Below, in pieces: positions 44,264 to 55,740 of a stretch of 64,000 nt of DNA (its first letter is position 1; each line of letters opens with the position of its first letter). The position numbers were made by a program, and so were the translations under genes. Origin of the DNA: Diphasiastrum complanatum (lineage: Eukaryota > Streptophyta > Lycopodiopsida > Lycopodiales > Lycopodiaceae); NCBI GenBank assembly GCA_029204225.1, contig CM055098.1, positions 48,385,247 through 48,449,246 of the forward strand. Reading direction: 5' to 3'. Below the pieces are notes generated by a model. The model was not told the origin of the DNA. It was given only the letters and a program-made list of their open reading frames with translations, and did not search any database.

Positions 44264-45805
44264 ATGGGATCTGCTGAAGCATACCTTCTAGAAGCTAGTG
44301 AGAGATTGAATTCTACAAATTATGCTATTTGGAAGGTTAGGATGAAGTCACTCTTGGTGCTCCAAGACCTTCATGAGTTCTTGATTGAAGATGAAGATGA
44401 ACCTCTAGGTGCACAGGAGTTAGCTAGATACAAGAACTTCATTGTGTGAAGATGAATGTGAGCAATGATTTGTTGAGAGAAGTATCAGCATGTACTGGTG
44501 CTAAAGAGGCTTGGGAGTATTTAAAATCAATCTATGAATCTAGTAACACTTCAAGAGTACTCATGCTTAGAAATCAGATTTTGCAAAGCATGAAGAGAAG
44601 TGAGGAGAATGCACAGGATTATGTACTCAGAATCAAGTCTCTAAATAGGGAGTTGGCTTTCATTGGAGAGAAGATTCATGATGGAGAGCTTGTACAAATT
44701 GTTTTTAGTGGTCTAGGAGATGACTTTTCAAATTTGGTCCAAAGTTTTGCCATCCAAGACACTTTGCCAACTATAGAAAAACTTCAGTGTATTAGTGGCT
44801 GAAGAGTGTAGGATGATCCATGCAAAATCTAGGATGAGTTCCTTGTCTTTGCAGGATGGTGATGAGAAAGCCAATTTCTCAATCAAGGGAAAAAAGAACA
44901 CCAATGGAAAGAAGAAGCAGTCAAAGGAGGCCAAAGAAGAGGATGATGCATCAAGCTCAAAGGATAAGTCAAAGCAAAAATGCTTCTTTTGTGGAAAGAA
45001 GGGGCATTATGCATCTGAATGTTACAAGAGGCTAAGAGCACAAGTGGAGGAGGACAAACAAGGAAACCTTGCAAAGGAGGAGGAGGGGGATGAAGTAGAT
45101 GTATTCTTGATGGCATCTACATCCTCACCAACAAGCAATAGCAATTCAAGAGACAATTGGTGGATCGACAGTGGGGCTAGCTCCCACATGTCTTGTGAAA
45201 AGGACTTTTTCTCAACCTTACACTCATTCACTGATGCTAAAAAGTTTGTCTTTACTGCAAATGATGAAGAGTGTAGGATAGATGGTGTTGGCACCATCTC
45301 TTTATATCTAGAATCCTCAAAATGCATGGATCTAGGAAATGTCCTTTATGTACCATCAATCACCAAGAATATGCTTACTGTTGGTCTACTCTTAGAAAGT
45401 GGTTTGGATGTCCACTTTAAGCATGGTGTCTGCTTCATCTTGAAGAATGATGTTTGCATTGCAAAGGGATTTAAACATGGAAGATTGTTTAAGTTGGAAG
45501 CTAGTGTTGCTTTTGAAAGAATGAGCTTGGAAAAGGAGGAGATCACTCAAGAGGAGATTTTGGCAAAGTGTGATCTTGCTTGCATTGAGGAGGAGCATCA
45601 AAAGGAGGAAGATCTTGAGGATCATCCTCAAAGCTTGAGAGTTCCAAGGGAGTCCTCAATGACAATGGCTGAGTCATCAAATTGCATGCAAATTGTCCAT
45701 TCAAGTGTGCATCTTGCAAGGGTGGTGAGCATTGGAGAGTCTACTATCTTTGAGTACTTGTTAGATAGTATTAGTAGACATGGAGTGACTGTTGCTTATC
45801 TTTAA
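44264..45805 (+). pseudogene. Gag-protease polyprotein of the TR-GAG-like element
   Basis: Start ATG at 44264 (MGSAEAYLLEASERLNSTNY). Order: Copia Gag (NYAIWKVRMKSLL, ACTGAKEAWEYLKSIYESSN, VLRIKSLNRELAFIGEKIHD); Lys-rich stretch; zinc knuckle CFFCGKKGHYASEC (C-x2-C-x4-H-x4-C, about 44980-45022); protease WWIDSGASSHMSCEKDF (D-S-G intact, about 45160-45210) with NVLYVPSITKNMLTVGLLLE; then a Glu-rich tail ending HGVTVAYL. Two small insertions break the Gag: TG near 44446 and one base near 44790. Together they add 3 nt, so the frame is restored and the downstream 336 codons are open. No integrase follows. Confidence 0.88.
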
Positions 45806-46596
45806 GTTCTATGGTGTTTAGTACTCTTTATGACAAGACAATGAAATTAGATTCTTCAAATCTCCATTCATTGTTGATAAAACAATTTCATTGGATAACT
45901 ATTTTTTTAATAGTTTGAATAGTGTCATAAAAGATGAAACATCATTTGTATTGGAAATCTTTGGGTCCACATGCTTTGAGCATAATCATTCCAATGTAAG
46001 GACCAAAGATTTTCCTATTTCAATGATAGAAATAATGGTAGTGTTTTTCTCTTCTAGAATCTACTTGTTTTCCATCAAAGAAGTTGTCAATGGTGGAAAT
46101 GTGATCTTTCAAAAGTGGAAGATTTGTAAACTTGAAGAAGCACCTTTGGATCAACACCTTATTCAATTCATTGATGGTTTGGAGTCAAGTCAAGTGGAGG
46201 AGCAAGCTCAAGACCCAAGGACTCCAAGAAGAACCTTGAGTATCAAGATGGAGCCATCAAGGCTCAATCATATGGATCAAGCAAGGCAAGTTGTCTTTGG
46301 AAACATTATTTATGCACTTAAAATTTTAATTGATGTATCTTCAAGTGCACGAAATGCCTTGGAATCCATGGCTTGGCATGATGTTTAGTTTTGAAGTGTG
46401 CTACATGTATATAGACACATTTATGGAACATCTTGTAAGGGATCCTCTAAGAGGTGGTGAAAGATCCTTCATGGACATCATTCTCTATTGGAGTCTCAAA
46501 AGTTCCTTGTTTGTCGCTGGATTTTTTAAACACTTCTAAAAGCTTTCATTCATCTATCAAGAGAGTTGTAAATAGATCAAGCTAAATTTGAGGAGG
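45806..46596 (+). other. Non-coding interior of the TR-GAG-like element
   Basis: Where integrase-RT-RNase H would be in an autonomous Copia, there is 0.8 kb with a 165-codon open frame (45891-46388). This frame has no motif I recognise, except a Pro/Arg-rich PRTPRRTL stretch like an integrase-RT linker. Ends in the purine tract before the 3' LTR. Confidence 0.6.
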
Positions 46597-47295
46597 TGTG
46601 AAGAATTGCCAAAAATTGGCAAATCTAGCTTGATCAAAAACCATGTAGAATAGTGTAAATTGTGTACACAAGTGGGTCCCACACATGTGAGGCCATGATG
46701 CCACGTGGGAAACCCATCCTAATGTAGGTTAGTTCAAGTCAAGAGAGTTGGTCATGTCTATTTGGTGGTCATCCCTACTTTATAGGACCTACACCTAAGT
46801 TTAAGGTGAAAATTTGACCAACTAGCTACCTACCAAGCATAACTCTAGGATCTAGGCTAGGGTTTCATTTTAGGTCAAGGAGAGTGAGTTAACTACCTTA
46901 ATACATGCTGGAAATCCACCTAACTTCAAGAAGGAGGTCGAATTTCCTATGTATTCCCTCTCTCCATAGTGAGAAGATAGAAAATTTTTGGAGCTCATTG
47001 GCAATCTCAAGCTAGTTCACTATGTACATTGAGTTTTTGTGATCCAAATGAAACCAAATCGATTTCTACTTGTTTCTCAGGTTGAAGGACGTACTACAGC
47101 CTGTAGTACACACGTGTGGGCTCGGATTTCAATGTTGATCAATGCTTTTGATTGTTAATGCTTGTTGTTTGTCAAATTGCCAATCTAGATCAACTTTTTT
47201 GTGTCTAGTTTTTTGATAGATTGTTAAGCAAGCATCCAATCACTCTTGTGGATCTTTTGTAGATCCATTTATGGTCCTAAAGTACAGTACTTTCA
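46597..47295 (+). repeat. 3' LTR of the Gag-protease element
   Basis: 699 bp, TGTGAAGAATTG...CTTTCA. Visible differences from the 5' LTR include CCACGTGGGA against CCACATGGGA and GATCTTTTG against GATATTTTG. The few substitutions point to a fairly recent insertion. Confidence 0.93.
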
Positions 47296-48030
47296 CAACT
47301 TCTTCGTCTAGCTCGCCATGTAAGAACACTGTCTTCTCATAAAAAATGTGAATCTTGAGGCCGTATGTAGTTGCATATGCAAAGAGTAGGCTTAAGGATG
47401 CATGTTTCACCACTAGAGAGAAGGTCTCAATGCAGCTGTAATTCTAAGAGAATCCCTTCGCTACAAGTCTGGTCTTGTATCTCCCCATTTGGTCCATACT
47501 TGAGCTTGTAGACCCATTTGCATTGCACTATCTTTCACTTGTCTGGCACTGGTTGCAGTGTCCATAGCTCATTCTTCTTCATGGATTCATTGTCTTCATT
47601 CATGGCTTGGATCCACTTGTCCTTGTCTAGATTGTCGATGGCTTTCTTGAATGTTTGTGGTTCGCCACTGAATCCACAAAAGTCTTCGGATGTTGAAGCC
47701 GAAGTGCCTGACACAAATCTTGTTGGTGCTTTCCTTTCTCTAGTTGATCTCCTGGGTGATTATTCAACTACTACAATGCTCTTACCTTTATCTCTTCGGC
47801 TAGGTCCAGAACCATCTCAGTTTACAGGAGTTGTAGCTGTAGACAGGCCTGTGGTCTTTTCTTCATCTGATCTGTCACTCAGCTGATGTGTTGTTCGAAC
47901 ATCTTCATCTGAGTGTTTGGATTTTGCTCCCTCTATCATGGTTGGCAGGTCGTAGTACTGCTTTCCTAGGTCTTTATGTCCTCATTGTCGGCCATTGTTA
48001 TGGTCTCATCGAACTTGACGTCTATGACAG
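47296..48030 (-). mobile_element. Copia element D, 5' part (integrase-RT linker and RT start)
   Basis: Minus strand from about 48030: VIDVKFDETITM-like end of the integrase tail, the Ser/Pro-rich linker, NKWKWVYK-like RT start (about 47530, degraded), YKTRLVAKGFS, FAYATTYGLKIH and GELDEEV, breaking off at 47296. The continuation is VYMDQPLGY at 42760. Higher coordinates show no Gag or protease of this element. Confidence 0.75.
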
Positions 48031-48578
48031 TGTTTGAAAATCATTAAAATCATCAGATCTAGAAAACCCTTCCATCAGTAACCTTCACAAACCATCCCAT
48101 TGTCTTCAAAATGCTATTTTCCATCAATGATGAAGTCTACGAGAGTTAGTATACAAACTGATTGATCTGTGAGCAAAAACATGGTTTTGAGCCCTTGCAG
48201 ACAAAATTAACCTTAGGTCCATGAGAAAGAACTCTCTCCACTTTGAATAGAGTCAGAGCCATATCAGATCCAACTGAAGCCTGCGAGAGTTAGTTCCTAG
48301 TAGATATGAAGAAAACAGAATTTTTGACTACAAAATAACACAACCAACCCTCGCACAACCAACCCTCGCACTGAGAACTCTCGCATATGGGATCAATAGG
48401 AAGATCTGCCTCTGTCTACTGTGAAAATTTTAGAGCAATCAGAGCCATGATCAAGGAAACACCATCGTAAAGGACCTAAAATCACACTTTTGGCCAACAA
48501 AACTGATCAGATTCTCAAGGATCTAGACAGATTTCTACAGATCCATCAAGATCCAACTACCTTGGACTCTCCTGCCAA
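48031..48578. other. Unassigned, probably Gypsy leader
   Basis: No coding motif. Contains a short duplication ACACAACCAACCCTCGCACA at 48340-48370. Precedes the plus-strand Gypsy gag. Confidence 0.4.
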
Positions 48579-49740
48579 ATGAATCTAAGATTCAGACGAT
48601 CAGTAGCATCCAAGGTGGAAAATCAAGCACCAACCCATCCTAGAGTTGCAGTAGTGCATATCGAACCAGGAGCGGAACCAACAACAATGGAACCAATGGG
48701 TCAACTTGTACCTATCATACCTTTGCAAGCAGTTCAGAGGGCAACCCGTCTCGAAATGCCAAAATATGATGGATCGTCAGATCCAATTAGGTTCCTCCAT
48801 ATCTACGAACAAGCGTGCGAGATCTATGGCAAACAAAATCTGGCGGAAAAGTTGATGCTATTTCCCATGTCACTCATTATTGCAGCACAAGACTGATTCT
48901 TCAATCTTTTGAACGAGAAAAAGTCTACTTGGGAAGGGGTTAAAGCGGCTCTCATTACATGCTTTAAACTAACAAAAATTCCTAAAAGATCCGTTTCTCC
49001 TTTTGAGCAAGGTTAAGATGGAAAAAGACAAAGGGTCTGGGATTACATCGAGCAAACACTTACGATACGAATGCAACACGACCTTGATTCCCGATTATGC
49101 AGTAATAATGTGGTTCCTTAGTATCAGAAGAGGACTCAAATGACGGAAACAATACGCTACATTGCAAGAAGCAATGGAAGATGCGATCAAAGAAGAGGAT
49201 GAAAGTTCAGAAGATGATTCTTATCCTACGTCCCATATTCCAACTCCCTCGGTAGCATCCACCTCAAATGCTTCAAGCGTTTCAACAAATCAGTTGATGG
49301 AGCAAATGGCGAAATTACACAAGCAGCAGATGGAACAATTGACGGCCCAATTTGATTAGAAGCTGAAGGGCTTGCAAGGAGCTACAGTGCCAACTTCTAA
49401 TGCACTTAACAGAACTAGCTGCAATATCCATAAAGAGAAAATTTATGGTGTCCAGTTGCACCAGAACCATACAACAAATGAGTGTATAATTTTGAAGCAA
49501 AATATCAAGTTGACACAACGGTATTGCCATCTGTGCAATGCATCATACCACGAGATGACATTTTGCCCATTCAACCCCATGATCATATCACAAAAGAGAA
49601 ATCAGTATCAAATGTTGTATCCTTATTATCAGGGGGCTCCGAATGCGGCACCGAGGTATGGAGCGTTGAACATTTGGCAACGCATGGCCTTACTTGCACC
49701 ACCAGGGCCAGCTAACAACCAAGTGGCCCATGTGAATTGA
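48579..49740 (+). pseudogene. Gypsy gag fragment B
   Basis: Plus strand. The Gag core reads RATRLEMPKYDGSSDPIRFL, HIYEQACEIYGKQNLAEKLM, LFPMSLIIAAQD then a stop, FFNLLNEKKSTWEGVKAALI, a standard retrotransposon Gag pattern (yDG..DP..f...y.......ek...fp..L...A..Wf). After frameshifts: an acidic stretch and a coiled-coil-like NQLMEQMAKLHKQQMEQLTA (about 49290-49350). Two Cys/His clusters follow: C-N-I-H ... H-Q-N-H-T-T-N-E-C, and YCHLCNASYHEMTFC (C-x2-C-x4-H-x4-C, about 49530-49570). No protease or RT follows. Confidence 0.8.
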
Positions 49741-49748
49741 GCATGAAG

Positions 49749-49900
49749 TGTGAAGAATTTCAGATCATTAAGATCCAAAGCATCCCTTTGATCTTTGGTT
49801 AGAAAGACAAGCAAATCACCAATCTTGCCAAAGTAGAAAAACCAACATCTAATGCAAACTCTAATAAATCTTGGTTTCAATCAAAACATAAAATAATGAA
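49749..49900 (+). repeat. LTR-like segment shared with 60586-60750
   Basis: TGTGAAGAATTTCAGATCAT, then AAGATCCAA and TTTGATCTTTGGTTA, GCAAACTCTAA and CAAAACATAAAAT. The block at 60586 matches over about 160 bp. It starts with the same TGTGAAG as the LTRs at 42768 and 46597. Confidence 0.6.
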
Positions 49901-49904
49901 GCCT

Positions 49905-50400
49905 GACTCGCCAACCTAAATTTTTCATTTTTGACTTGTCCATTTGATTCACCATCTGCATAGAGTGACTGATAGCCTCAAAGCCATCATGCTGGAAGTC
50001 GACGAGTCAAACAGCCCGACTCGCCATCTGACTCGCCATTTTAAATTTCTCGCCCATTTTGATTTTTCCATCATTTTTCTGACTCGTACTCTAACTCGCC
50101 AACATAGATATCTCTTTGATCTTTCAATATTTTGATTCGCCATTAGTATAGTAGCCAGTATACCACCTAATCTAGACTGGCGAGTCAAAAGTTGTTTGAC
50201 TCATGTCTGTCTGGCTCGCCCATCTCCTGACTCACCACCTGTTCCATTTGACTCGCCATCTTCCCATATAGCTTTGATTATCAACTGTAGCAAGTAGATA
50301 GCTCGGCGAGTCAAAAAGTTCTGACCCGCACTTGCTTGACTCGCCTTTCTCTAACTCGCCAGTCTATGACTCGCCAACTATGACATTTGACAATCAGAAC
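49905..50400. repeat. GACTCGCC word array, direct and inverted
   Basis: At least six exact GACTCGCC and two inverted GGCGAGTC copies, plus variants (AACTCGCC, GACTCACC, GGCTCGCC), spaced irregularly over 0.5 kb of otherwise AT-rich sequence. Not a regular satellite. Lies between two Gypsy gag fragments and may be LTR or leader. Confidence 0.75.
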
Positions 50401-50639
50401 CCTTTTGTATTTTTCTAATATTTTTATTTTCTCTAATTGTCTTTTGGATTCGCATTTATGCCGCCATCCATCCATCTGACTTATATTTTGATTCCGATCT
50501 AATCTTGATCTGAGTTCATTATCACTTCAGTTAGATCTTCATTCAGATCCATCATTTGATCGACAAAATATAGAAAAGAACTGCAAAAAATATCTGAGGG
50601 ATAAAAACTAAAAAAAGATAAGAAAAACACTTCTCGTTC

Positions 50640-51030
50640 CATTGTATGGTAGGAGATTATCCACCTTGGATCTCCCTGAACTCAAGGAATTTGTCAACGT
50701 ACCGATTGAGATAATCCATGAACCAAATGCCATAGATCCATCCCCAATGGACAATCCTAGGCCATTTGTACTCCACGCAGTCCAGAATTTCTCCAAGATC
50801 GATCTTTCCGAGGTTTGATGGCAAGGGAGATTTGCAACGATTTCTTCAGATCTACACCCAAGCATGTAGGGTCTATGGAGACGACAGCCCGCAAGAGTTT
50901 GCAATGGAAAAGAAATAGAGGTTCTTCAGATGTTCACCCTGGAGGAAGGTCAAGAATACGAGGACGAAGATTTCCTTTGATATGTAGTTCCTGATCGTTG
51001 AAGCCCACGCCGAAATCTTGAAGTGCTATG
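50640..51030 (+). pseudogene. Second Gypsy gag fragment
   Basis: At about 50808-50920 the translation reads FPRFDGKGDLQRFLQIYTQA, then CRVYGDDSPQEFAMEKK and a stop, similar to YDGSSDPIRFLHIYEQACEI in the fragment at 48579. Preceded by VNVPIEIIHEPNAIDPSPMD in another frame. Short and broken. Confidence 0.6.
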
Positions 51031-53375
51031 ATTTGACAACTTGGAACACTAACATTTTTTAAAACTTTTTCATGTTGAAACAAATTGGACACAAGTTATG
51101 AAATTCTTGCCACACCTAAACTCAAGTATATTACATACAATCGAATACAACAATCAAAGTAAATATTTCACAGCTCTTTTACAAATAGTTCCAACTACAT
51201 TTGCTAGATATCATGTGAAAAAAATCAATGCACTTATCTACATATCCATTGCTCATAAGAGATATTAGAGATTATTTCATTGTTACAAAATTTCAACATT
51301 TAGACGTCAACATGACCATGATATGATTTGGATAAAAAAATGTTCCTACATACAACAAAATTAACAAAGAGCACGACATATAACTTCTATTGACAAATTC
51401 ATTTCGTATGATAGCAAAAATATTCAAGACGTCCAAATACACAAACATATATGAACATGTATTTGCAAAAAAAATCTTATCCATTGTACATTCACTATCT
51501 GCATCCACCTATGCATACAACCATGATTTCAAAGCCTTTTGGTGATAAAGAAGATGAACTACTACCATATTATATTCGACTACAGAAAAAGATACATGAA
51601 AAAATCAATGTCAACATTACAATATGTAGATATTTGATGAACATTAATATATAGAACTATGCCTAGAACACTAGTAACTACTATATGTCATTGATTGAAC
51701 ATTAAACATCTAATCTTTTGAATTTTCCATAGTGTGTAATGCTCTATTCATGAAGGTGATAGTTGTTCCAACTTTTTCACCTTAATAATTTTAGATTCAT
51801 GAAGTTTAAGAACCAATGTGAAATTTCCATTCATCTTTTTCTCGTATATTTTCGAATATTCAATCATCTAAGCAACAATTTTGCTAAAATCTAACAATAA
51901 GTTGTTGGGTTCATTATACTCTAATGTTTTGCTCTCACATGTGTACACTTCATTTTGGTGAAATGATTAGCCTATAAGGATACTCATGCCTCAAAAAAAA
52001 AAGTTCTTGCTTTTTTTTACTTGAAAGGGATGAGTAAGAGGTAAGTTTTGAATCTTCACATGTGCAAATGCCTCTTGTACAATTTTAGACAATGCAATGT
52101 ATGCTTTACAAATAGTACATGAATTTAGTAGAATTAACTATCGTGTTGCTGAATAAGCCTTGAAAATTGAGTTAACAACATTGGCTGGATTTACTTGAAA
52201 AATGGCAACAAACAATGTCATTTTATCTTTCTCCCTCTAACCATTCTCTTACTAAGTTTCGGTTTCTTGTAGGGCCCTTTTTGAATTGAAATTTTGTCAA
52301 ACTTGAAAAATGGCAACAAACATTGTGGTTTTATTTTTCTCTCTCTAACCAATCTCTTACTAGTTGGTTTCTTATAGAGCACTTTTTGAATTAGGATTTT
52401 CCCTAATTACAGTCACCAACATCCATAGTACATGAATACCAAAAGTCCCTTCAATTTTAGCTCCCGTGTGCATTGTCCCTTCATCCCCTTCTTAAGTTCC
52501 AACCACTATAACCTTGAGTTGCTACGTGTGACCACACCAATAATACCTTGACCTTATCCTTGACTTGATGGAGGAACTTGTCATGAGATCTTGGATCAAT
52601 GAGGGGGAGGACATAATGGTCATGTTCTATCTATAAAAAACATTTAAATGGGTCCAACAATTAAATTATTGACATCTGATGGAAGGCCAAACATGCCAAC
52701 CACTCACAAGTCCCAACCTTGGATAATGATAAAACAAACAACCAAAAAGTCCAAATTGACCTTGATTTATAGAGCTTGGTTGTTTACAAAGAAAAATACA
52801 AAAACAAAAAACAACCACCAAAAAGTGAAGACAACTCAAAAGCATCTCTTTTACAAGTACATGGTTTTTTATTTCAAAACATAGAATAGCTATATTATCA
52901 CACACTAGGTGATTTTTTCCTTCTTAATATTTATGTATAGCTACCACAAAAAATACCCTTATCCGAGTAAGAGGGGAGACACAATTGGACTTTGTATTTT
53001 GATTATTCAGGTTTTGCCATGTTTCCATAATTAAAGTTAGTTTCAAATACACAAGGGAGCTAAGCTAGAGGGACCCAAATACCAGTGGTTGATTGGTTAA
53101 GGCAGCGGTTTTGCTAATTTTGGGATTTATGCTAGATGTCAACATGAATAAAATAACCATTGAAAAAGACCAACATAAATGAATGCTACCAAGGATAAAG
53201 TAATACTTTAAAAAAATCAAGAACAATGGATGGCTAACATGTCCATTGAAAAATAATTGAAGAAATAGATGTTGACTAGAGGTGAAATAACCATTCAAAA
53301 ATACTGACAAGAATGCATGCCAAAAGGTACTAAAATAATGAGTGAGAAATATCCACAAGGACAATAGATAGTAAA
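51031..53375. other. AT-rich unassigned stretch
   Basis: No protein motif recognised on either strand. Contains the duplication at 52192-52398. Confidence 0.4.
52192..52398. repeat. Two-copy tandem repeat, about 109 bp
   Basis: ACTTGAAAAATGGCAACAAA CA-T(G/T)... TTTTATCTTTCTCCCTCTAACCA... CTTACTA...GGTTTCTTGTAG...TTTTTGAATT occurs at 52192-52295 and again from about 52301, diverged. Confidence 0.75.
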
Positions 53376-53379
53376 GACT

Positions 53380-53648
53380 AACCATAAGTAAATATCACAA
53401 CAAAGAGACAAAGCATCACAAGGAGGTAGTCTACATAGAATAAAAAAAAAATTGATGGATCTACCTTGAAAATAAAGCCTTGACTTTTTTGAAGAGTTTA
53501 CACAGACCTCAGTATGCATAATTTCAAGTAATTGTGTTACTCTGCTCGAAAAGTTGTGACATGACCTTTCATACATAAGGCTTTGTAATCTGCCACATGA
53601 CACAAAATTGACCTTGTCTGCACATTGGAAATAGGCCTGATATATCAA
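53380..53648 (-). pseudogene. Copia integrase fragment, degraded
   Basis: The minus strand reads CADKVNFVSCGRLQSLMYER, CHNFSSRVTQLLEIMHTEVC, i.e. the CGK..R..F ... LLEiiHtDvC zinc-finger-to-core transition of a Copia integrase. The rest is too diverged to follow. Confidence 0.45.
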
Positions 53649-53649
53649 T

Positions 53650-54189
53650 GGAAGGGCTAAAGCACCACTTTTTGTGGGTATTCTTTCTAATGAGGGGAAG
53701 GTTTTTGTTCGACACCCTTATGTCAAGAGCTGGCCTTCCTTAGTAGAAGGACTTCAAATAGAGACTTTCTCCCATTAAAAACTATCCACAAGAATGGATG
53801 ATAACCCGGGTAAAATAACTCTATAATGTTTAATGCTAATCCTTCACATCATGCCATTTTTTTATTTGAAATAAAAGAGTAATTTAAATGTTGAAAGAGA
53901 TCAAAACAAAATGAGTATTTTGATTTAAAATGACTTAATATGATTTAAAAATGATAATTTGTTGCTTACCACGCAAAAACACATCACCTTTGAACTTAAT
54001 GACACGTCATCTTTGAGGATATGATCACTATAGCTCAAAAGGGACACACATGAATGCATCCAATTAAACCCAAAATGTATGATAAAATAACAATAATAAG
54101 CAAGGTGAATAAAAAAATAAGGTGATTGATATATCACATAAGCAAAGCAAAGCTTTGAAATATTTGAAAATGAAAAATAAAAAGTTACA
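53650..54189. other. Unassigned AT-rich stretch
   Basis: Nothing recognised. Confidence 0.4.
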
Positions 54190-54530
54190 ATTCTAAAGAG
54201 TTTAAAAATTCATTTTAATGCTCTAATTCACAAAAAACGACACCTCATCTTCGCTTGTAATGATTTGTCACCCTATGCTCTAAGTCACATAAGAATGACA
54301 CCTCATCTTAGCTTGGTTAACCCTAACTCCTTCCTTACCTAAAGCAAAGCTGAAAAGAATTCTAAAGAGTTTAAAATTTTATTTTAATGCTCGAATTCAC
54401 AAAAAAACGACACCTCATCTTCGCTTGTAATGATTTGTCACCCTATGCTCGAAGTCACATAAGAATGACACCTCATCTTAGCTTGTTATAATAGGTTAAC
54501 CCTAAACTCTTCCTTACCTACAAGCAAAGC
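54190..54530. repeat. Two-copy tandem repeat, 169-bp period, upstream of ATL gene B
   Basis: ATTCTAAAGAGTTTAAAA begins at 54190 and 54359. Each unit contains CGACACCTCATCTTCGCTTG, TGATTTGTCACCCTATGCTC and AAGAATGACACCTCATCTTA. High identity suggests a recent duplication, about 1.4 kb upstream of the start codon. Confidence 0.88.
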
Positions 54531-55140
54531 TAAAAAGGAAACTAAAAACTATAGGTGCAATGCTTTAAAAAATACAAAAAATTTAAAAGAGGGGCCAAGG
54601 AATGGATAAATAGAAATTAAATTGAAGACTTCACAAGGATTTTATGTATAAAAAAATGTATTAGACATGGCACTGGATGATCTGCAGCCTGCCACCGTTG
54701 GATTCTGTGACTATGGTTAAGATCTCGCCACGAGTAGACCATCGATTGTATTCCAAGTGGCAAGCATGCTACGCGGCAGAAATCGAGCGAGCCTTGTAGA
54801 TCCCTCTACTTTTTTCTTTTGTTTTTTTTGGCTGTTGATTTCTTGGCTTCTTTCTCTGGTGAAGCAGAAAAGCAACCGTGAGATATTTTCAGCTTTCCAT
54901 CTCCCTTTCTCTCCTTTTGTTTCCTCGTATTTGATTGCATCGATCCGATCCATCTTCAGCATTTGATCGGATTTGCTGCAAGCTCTGTTGTCATTATTGG
55001 TTTTGATATCTGTCTTCCTTTCGTTTTTGGGTTCACAACAAGGGGTGGGGTGGGGTGGGGTGTGGGTGCTGGCTGATACTGGGAAGTTGAGAGCGGTTGA
55101 TTCTGTTCTGCTGTGACTGGAACGAGGAAGGGATTGATCG

Positions 55141-55560
55141 GAAGCAGATTCGGATCCAAAGTACTTGGTTTGCTTGCTACGGATTTTGAATTTCCGAAGT
55201 ATAATTTCAGCTGCTTTTCTGACAAAAGAGTTTTGAGAGTAGTTGGAAGTTGGAAGCAGATCCGGATGGAAAGCACTTGGGTTCCTTGCTATGGATTTGG
55301 AATGTTTGAAGTACAATTTGGAAGGTGAATCCTGAAGAAGGATTATGATTTTCTGACGAAATAGAGTTTCAAGGGTAGTCGGAAGCAGATTTGGATCGAA
55401 AACGCTTGGTTACTTTGGTATAGGTTTTGAAAGTTCGAAGTACAATTCAGCGGGTAAATCCTAAAGAAGGATTAGATTTAGATCGAAAGCACTTGGGTTC
55501 CTTGCTCCAGACTCTGAATGTTCGAAAGTAAAATTTAGCAGGTAAATTATGAAGAAGTGG
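55141..55560 (+). repeat. Leader repeat of ATL gene B, four diverged units
   Basis: Units of about 90-130 bp on GAAGCAGATTCGGATCGAAA, GCACTTGGGTTCCTTGCT, TTTGAATGTTCGAAGTACAA and GGTAAATCCTAAAGAAGGA. Starts near 55141, 55253, 55382 and 55470. Gene A has one related unit at about 26206-26280 (GGATCGAAAGCATCTGGCTT). Lies 200-600 bp upstream of the start codon. Confidence 0.82.
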
Positions 55561-55740
55561 AGCATGTTTTTCTGTCATCGAATTATCAAAGCTGCCGGTT
55601 CGAGAAACATGACCAGATAATCAGAAGATCAGTTACACCTTATCACGTTAGTGTGGGCTTAAGCCACGAGAAGATCCTGACTATAGAAATTTTTATTACC
55701 GTCATTTTGGTTGTAGACGAGAAAAGATAGCGCCAGAGAG

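Larger units (their letters stand above)
42768..47295 (+). mobile_element. Complete non-autonomous LTR retrotransposon (Gag-protease only, TR-GAG-like)
   Basis: Two 699-bp LTRs (42768-43466 and 46597-47295) begin TGTGAAGAAT and end CTTTCA and differ at only a few positions. Primer site TGGTATCAGATCC at 43469; purine tract AATTTGAGGAGG just before the 3' LTR. The 3.1-kb interior encodes Gag with a zinc knuckle and a Copia-type protease, then a region with no integrase, RT or RNase H. It resembles plant TR-GAG elements, which must borrow enzymes from an autonomous Copia. Inserted in opposite orientation into Copia D within codons preceding VYMDQP; an imperfect ACTTT/ACTTC pair near the ends may be the target duplication. 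Confidence 0.9.

Noticed and set aside
45891-46388. 165-codon frame as a novel gene carried by the LTR element
   Set aside because: No recognisable domain and biased by AT-rich sequence; more likely residue of deleted pol. Kept only as non-coding interior.
42763-47300. Exact 5-bp target duplication of the TR-GAG-like element
   Set aside because: Flanks read ACTTT before the 5' LTR and CAACT after the 3' LTR; only an offset ACTTT/ACTTC similarity exists, so no exact duplication is claimed.
53065-53385. Phe-rich minus-strand frame as a membrane protein
   Set aside because: Hydrophobicity comes from AT-rich sequence with repeated CAATGGTTATTT-like words; no conserved motif.
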